From positions 62,001 to 126,000 of the forward strand of contig JAZAYU010000700.1 of assembly GCA_038501625.1 (NCBI GenBank): a stretch of 64,000 nucleotides of DNA. The letters are read 5' to 3'. The position numbers were made by a program, and so were the translations under genes. Below, in pieces: positions 58,640 to 64,000 of this stretch. The notes beneath the pieces were generated by a model. It saw only the letters and a list, made by a program, of their open reading frames with translations. It made no database searches and had not been told where the DNA came from. Every line of letters begins with the position of its first letter. Position 1 is the first letter of the stretch. Source of the DNA: Corbicula japonica (lineage: Eukaryota; Mollusca; Bivalvia; Venerida; Cyrenidae).

Positions 58640-61496
58640 GTGCCTTTAAAGGATGTAGACCTTGAGCTGCCAATAGACCCCCCTCCCCCCTAAGGGAATT
58701 TTGAAGGGTATATTTTTCTGAAAGCCTATACCATTCTACGCATTTTGCAAGTTGTTTGCACTCTGGCGAGTGGGGCGTTTTTCCGTAACGCCTGTTTGAA
58801 TATGTTACCTTTGAAAAAAAGTTTGTGTATGAATGAAACATTTGATAATTGTAAAAATTCTAAAATAAATCTATTTATTCTACACTATTAAACTCTAATC
58901 TACATTACTAATGCAATAAAACATCTGTAACCTAAGGTATTGGTCTAAAATAGTGATTAAGTTATGTTACTTAACATAAAAACCTAGTAAAATAAGATGT
59001 ATGGAACATTTCTTACATGCAGTAGCAAGTAATTTGTGCTTATATGTAAAATATAGTAAAATAAATGAGCATTCAGGACAAATTTAATACAGTGATAAAC
59101 ATTGTGACATAAGCACGTAACGCTATATTGAAATATGTTACCGAAAGAAAAGAAAATGGGAAAACAAGCCATAAATGAAATAGACCTTGAGCTGCCAATT
59201 GACCCCCCTCCCCCCTGGGGGAATTTTGAAATGTATGTTTTTCTAAAAGCCTATCCTATTCTTCGCATTTTGCCATTTGTTGCTTTCTGGCGAGTGGGGT
59301 GTTTTACCCGTAACGCCTGTTTGAATATGTAAACTTTGAGAAAATTTTATGCGTTGAAGCAATAATTGGCAATTATAATTATATATTATATTATAATTCT
59401 GAAATAAACCTATTTTTCTACACCAGCATGATATTTTTTTTAATTTTTAATGCAATAAAACATCTGCAACCTAAGGTATAGGTCTATAAATAGTCAATAA
59501 GATATGTTACTTATCATCAAAACCTAGTTTAAAAAATTGTATGAAACATTTCTTACTTACATTAGCAAGTAATTTCTGTTTTATTTGCTTAATTCATTAA
59601 TATAAATAAGAATGCAGTATTTAAATGTAATAAAGTCACATTGAGACACACTTCTTGTTTAATGTATGTAAATAAATACATATATCTTGAAATTCCGAAA
59701 ACCAAAAGTATCTGGAAAAAAAAACAATGGAAAAAAATATCTCAAAGATAGCAAATAAAATATTTATAAATAAAATTAATAATAAAGAAATAAACTCTGA
59801 AAGACATATTGTGTGATTTAAAGGTAAACTGTGTTAAACACTTTGTTAATATTATCTATAACTGAAGTAATATATGTGACTTAAGTATTATACTATATCA
59901 TATACTTATGTCTATGGTTTATAATTTTGAATTTTTGGTGTAATTGTTTTTGTTTAAATACACCTCTTCATGAGTTTTAACGATTAGTTAGCTTTATATC
60001 ATAATAAAACTAAATACAATATCATAAATCACCATTTTTAAATATGTTACCCAAAAGAACGTATTTTAATTACCAACCTTCCTGCACTTTATGTATCTTG
60101 TATTAAAATAGGTAATATATATTAAGAATTATGTTACAAAAGAAAATTAAAGTATTGATGCTGGTGATATTAAACAGTAAATTTATTTTTAATTTAAATG
60201 TAGTTAAACTTCAGAGGTTAATGATATGTGTACTGCTCAATATGTCTTGAAATAAATGTGTATGATGTAAATGGTTTAAGTTCGTCCTATTTTAATTTTT
60301 TTTAAATTAACAATAAAGCTATCAATATGACTCAGTGACAACATTGTAATACAGCTTACGTTTGCACTAATCATGGGCTGTTGCATCCAGTCTAAAGCTA
60401 AGTCCAGATACTCTGGATTGAGACAGATAACATTAATTTGTTCTAACAAAATGTAGAAAAGAAAGAATAAACAAAATTAACATGTTTTTTATCATTTTAT
60501 TGTTCTATTTATGTGTTTAGTCATCCTATAATATGTTACCAATTTTTACTTTAATAACCAGCAAAAATAATAAGAAAAGAAAAGCAAGAAACCGCAAATG
60601 ATTAGTTAATTAACATTTTTATAAATATTTTAATATAATATTATAGTTGATATATAACAAATTTAAAAGCTACTTAATTTAAACTTAACACTAGCTTAAT
60701 TAGCTGATTAAATTATCTGATGTTCGAAATGTTTTTAAAAGTAGTTTTATTCATCTAAAATACTAAGGTTCAGTGTAGAATTTGTAAAACATTGAAACAG
60801 CATGAGCATTATATAGCAATTTTTTTGACTCAAGTAAAATAATTTTTACCTAAAAAATTATTAAGTCAACGTTAACTTGTCTGTTAGCTTACCATCACCT
60901 GCATTACACAGATTGTCTTTCAAATTAGGATGTTTCTCTTTAACACTTTTTGTCTTTAATAAAAATAACATTCTACAAAGATCTTAAGGAATTCTTAAGA
61001 AATTTTTAAGCTTTCTTTGAACAATGGAAAAATAATGTTTCATTTAAGACAATTTATTTTTCTTATTTCACATGTTTTATTTAACAGCAATGTCAGTTAT
61101 TATTGGTCTAAAAGATCAGAACGGGTGCTTTCAACCTTGTTTTTAGTAAATATAGTTTATATTCACATTATGAATGACTCTACAGTAATCTAGATACAAA
61201 CTACCGGGTAAAACACAGTTTAGAAATTTATTTTCTTTATTCTAAGTGATCTTTCTAAAAAACATTATTTAAATAATTAGGTAACATATAATTAATTTTA
61301 ATTAGTTTTGGTTGTAACACTTTTCTAAGCAATCTTTTTATCGCTTGTCTTTTTACTTTTTGGAACCAATTGTAAAAGTTATTTTTTTAGAATTTTATTC
61401 ATAAATGCATTGTACTTTGTCAATACATGGGAATTAAATGTTACGGAGATTTGAAGGCTTACAATTGAGAAGCTTAAACACTTTAACATTTTAACC

Positions 61497-61556
61497 ACAT
61501 AACATAACATAACATAACATAACATAACATAACATAACATAACATAACATAACATA
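61497..61556. repeat. (ATAAC)n pentanucleotide microsatellite
   Basis: About eleven near-perfect units of CATAA/ATAAC inside the 4516-bp element. Confidence 0.95.
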
Positions 61557-63074
61557 GTATACACTATAAACTTTTTAGTATTATTATTATTTTATAGTTT
61601 AATCTAAAATGATTGCATAGTCGTGATACAGTTTTGTAAATGTAATCAGTTCTTTGTACAACAATATCAGTTTTAAAGAAAATACTTTATTCAATCAGTA
61701 ATATTAGTTAAAAAAAACGTCTGTGAATGTATTTAGAAATCTACCCAGGGCTAACAAACATCAGGACATTGCACAGAGCACACATAGTTAATTTCTTCAA
61801 ATAGATATCAGCTAACACCATTAAAAATAAAAATAAAAACAAGGAAATACGCCTTATTTTAATAAGTAACATATGTTATGTATGTTGAAAATTTGAAGTC
61901 ATGCAAGTTTCAAGAACACTTACATTTATAAAGCTCAATAATTTAATTAAACTCAATATTTTATGCTTGTTTATCCCAAAATATGAATATAACGTTTGAA
62001 TTAGCGATATGGTAACATATAAGATTATGGAAAAATTATTACAATAGCCAGTGTGATTTTTATGAAAATCACACTGTTTTATATTGTTTGATCATGCAGC
62101 TTTCAAAAACATGTATTATTGCCAAATTTTGATTGCAAATAAAAATCCTACAATTAAGTTTCTGACTTAAATTTCATCTTTTTAGGGTTATGTATGTTAT
62201 ACACTAAATATGTTACCTAATTGCAAAAATTTTGAAATGAAAACTACATCAATCAACAGATAATACTTCATCCTTATATAAAAATATAAGTTTTATTAAA
62301 TCGTTTCCTGAATAGAGCAGAATTAAATATTCAAAATCCATATATTTTTTCTACAAATTTTAGGGGTAACATATTAAAACCTCCGTAACACCCTTATGCC
62401 CCACTCGCCAGAGTGCAAACAAATTGCAAAATATCCAGAACATAACAGGCTTTCAGAAAAATCATGTCTACAAAATTCCCTAAGGGGGGGGGGGAGCAAA
62501 CATGTTCCTGGCCACCGGCCTAATGGTGTTTAAAAATCCGAGTGATGGCCGCTTTCATCGAAACTTAAAATGGGCGATATTGATTAACTATAGGAGGCTT
62601 TAGTTGTATAAAGATTTAAAACGAAACAAGTTTAATGTTGTTGACGCTTTTCCTATTTTAATTGTAAAAAATAAATAATACTTCACGCATCTTCCACGTC
62701 CTATAGCGTCTGCTGATGACATAAAGCAACCCAGATTCTTAAATGCAGTGCAGCAGGGCCGTAATTCCGCCTTAAAGTAGTTCTTATCCCAGAGTTCCTA
62801 GCGCCAAAGTACACAGGTCATGTCTTGGACCGTGAACTGTGTTTTATACATTGGCGTTCTGTTGACAGCTATGACGTCATAATCGTCTAAAAGCCTGTTC
62901 TTACGTTCCAGACGGATATTTCAGCTCACAGTTGTTAAACCACCGATACCGACATAATTTCTTGCACTGATAAAAAAAAATTCAAAAATTCAAAACACAG
63001 ATCCAAAAGCCTTTTTGACGAAGCTGAAGATGAACACTGACAAACATAAAATATAGGTATAATTATATATATTG

Positions 63075-63530
63075 TTGGAAAAATTTACATTATAACATAT
63101 TTCTTCATTCTTCTTGACTGTGTGGGGAGGCTGTTTTTTCTGTATGGGGCAATTCCTGATATGCATATTTCACCTTTTTGCAATCTTAAAACTACTTAAA
63201 TAATACCAGTTATAAATGTCAAAACACCTTTTAATGATACGTGTCAGCTTTAACCATAAAAAATAATAAAATGATTGAAATTCAATATAACTACCATTGA
63301 TACCAATTCTGTTATAACATATTTCTTCATTCTTCTTGACTGTGTGGGGAGGCTGTTTTTTCTGTATGGGGCAATTCCTGATATGCATATTTCACCTTTT
63401 TGCAATCTTAAAACTACTTAAATAATATCAGTTATAAATGTCAAAACACCTTTTAATAATACGTGTGAGCTTTAACCATAAAAAATAATAAAATGATTGA
63501 AATTCAATATAACTACCATTGATACCAATT
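63075..63530. repeat. 223-bp tandem duplication, right-arm copy
   Basis: Mirror of 13000-13440. The block GTGTGGGGAGGCTGTTTTTT occurs at about 63120 and 63342, again 223 bases apart. Confidence 0.8.
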
Positions 63531-63539
63531 CTGTTATAA

Positions 63540-64000
63540 CACTATATAAATCACTGTAACCGATGTACGTACTTTCCTTATTTAGGCAGTTTTTGAACAA
63601 TAAAAAATAGCTACGCATCTGCAATGTTAAAAGTACATGTATGGTAAATAGCGGGCATGTTGAAGCTTCATTTTGACACCAACAAATCGATTTTTAACAA
63701 CAAACTTAATGCACCAGTGTGATTATCACGCCGTATTGAAACCTTATGGATATACTATATTTTCCTTATTTTTACTTTTTTTTTAACTTAATAAAAGAAT
63801 AGCTTCGTATTTGCAATTTAAATAGCACTAATAATTAAAGGCGGGCATATTTAAGCTTCAGTTAAACAACAACATATCGAAGTTTGGTACAAAACTGAAT
63901 GTACTTGTGTGATTCTCGCGCGATATGTAAACCGTGCGAATATCACGGCGCGGGGAAATAACGTTATCACTCATCAACTATATATAGACACACATGTTTA
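63540..64000. repeat. start of the two-unit satellite, right-arm copy, running off the window
   Basis: Contains GCTACGCATCTGCAATGTTA, CACCAGTGTGATTATCACGC and CGCGCGATATGTAAACCGTG, mirrors of the units at about 12560-13000. It continues to the end of the window, so the outer boundary of the duplication is not visible. Confidence 0.75.

Larger units (their letters stand above)
58338..62853. mobile_element. 4516-bp DNA transposon with 13-bp inverted ends and 9-bp target duplication, only in the right arm
   Basis: CAATGTATAAAAC opens the element and GTTTTATACATTG closes it. GCGTTCTGT flanks both sides (58329-58337 and 62854-62862) and is single in the left arm near 13660-13670. Inside, 58655-58800 and about 62385-62520 are inverted copies (CTGGCGAGTGGGGC, AATTTTG next to C runs, ATATGTTAC), each roughly 310-330 bases from its end. 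The left zone is duplicated in tandem (units about 525 bp, starting near 58655 and 59180). The motif ATATGTTAC or its complement recurs throughout. There is no transposase frame. A 9-bp duplication is usual for Mutator-like elements and 8 bp for hAT, so Mutator-like is favoured weakly. Confidence 0.82.
46781..63950 (-). repeat. right arm of the very large inverted duplication
   Basis: Reverse complement of 12560-27488, beginning with TAATAATAACACGTTTTCTA, which mirrors the last bases before the gap. It is longer than the left arm because it carries 4516-bp and 745-bp insertions, and it lacks the 2975-bp element found at 20715-23689. Without these the arms are equal at about 12 kb. The outer end lies within the shared satellite and may continue past the window. 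Confidence 0.93.

Overview
The window looks like AT-rich intergenic and intronic DNA of a marine invertebrate, most likely a bivalve mollusc. This is inferred from a leucine-rich-repeat/TIR Toll-like receptor, a rhodopsin-class receptor encoded without introns, non-LTR retrotransposon remnants of a type common in molluscs, tRNA-derived SINEs, fold-back and MITE elements, and many satellites. No search was run, so the species is not established. Only two host genes are clear: a Toll-like receptor exon (2468-4300, + strand, with two one-base homopolymer frameshifts) and an orphan class A GPCR (29642-30946, - strand). A few short exon-like pieces are reported at low confidence.

Layout. 1-2467: AT-rich DNA, perhaps intron, upstream of the receptor exon. 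4301-12500: degenerate minisatellite, SINE copies, a 183-bp satellite, then a higher-order satellite of two alternating unit types. 12.5-27.49 kb: left arm of a very large inverted duplication. 27489-27988: exactly 500 N, a scaffold gap. 27989-46780: unique spacer with the GPCR, a tandem pair of tRNA-type SINEs, a Harbinger-like element with a Myb/SANT gene remnant, a 700-bp CTA microsatellite, and a decayed LINE split by a satellite-bearing insertion that itself carries pentanucleotide arrays and a mariner relic. 46781-64000: right arm, reverse complement of the left.

The most important structural fact is that duplication. The left arm ends on the last base before the gap, and its partner begins at 46781 inside the next contig. 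The arms look nearly identical where compared, but differ by clean insertions. The left arm carries a 2975-bp element with about 675-bp inverted repeats and a 5-bp target duplication. The right arm carries a 4516-bp element with 13-bp inverted repeats and a 9-bp target duplication, and a 745-bp insertion with a 4-bp target duplication. Satellite copy number also differs (8 versus 5 units). The simplest reading is two haplotypes of one locus, both kept in the assembly with one contig placed in the wrong orientation. A real inverted duplication is the alternative. Either way the arms act as filled-site and empty-site pairs that define transposon boundaries to the base.

Apart from the two receptors, nearly everything legible is mobile or repetitive. 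The genes show no sign of working together. Innate sensing (Toll-like receptor) and peptide or small-ligand signalling (GPCR) are the only host functions that can be named.
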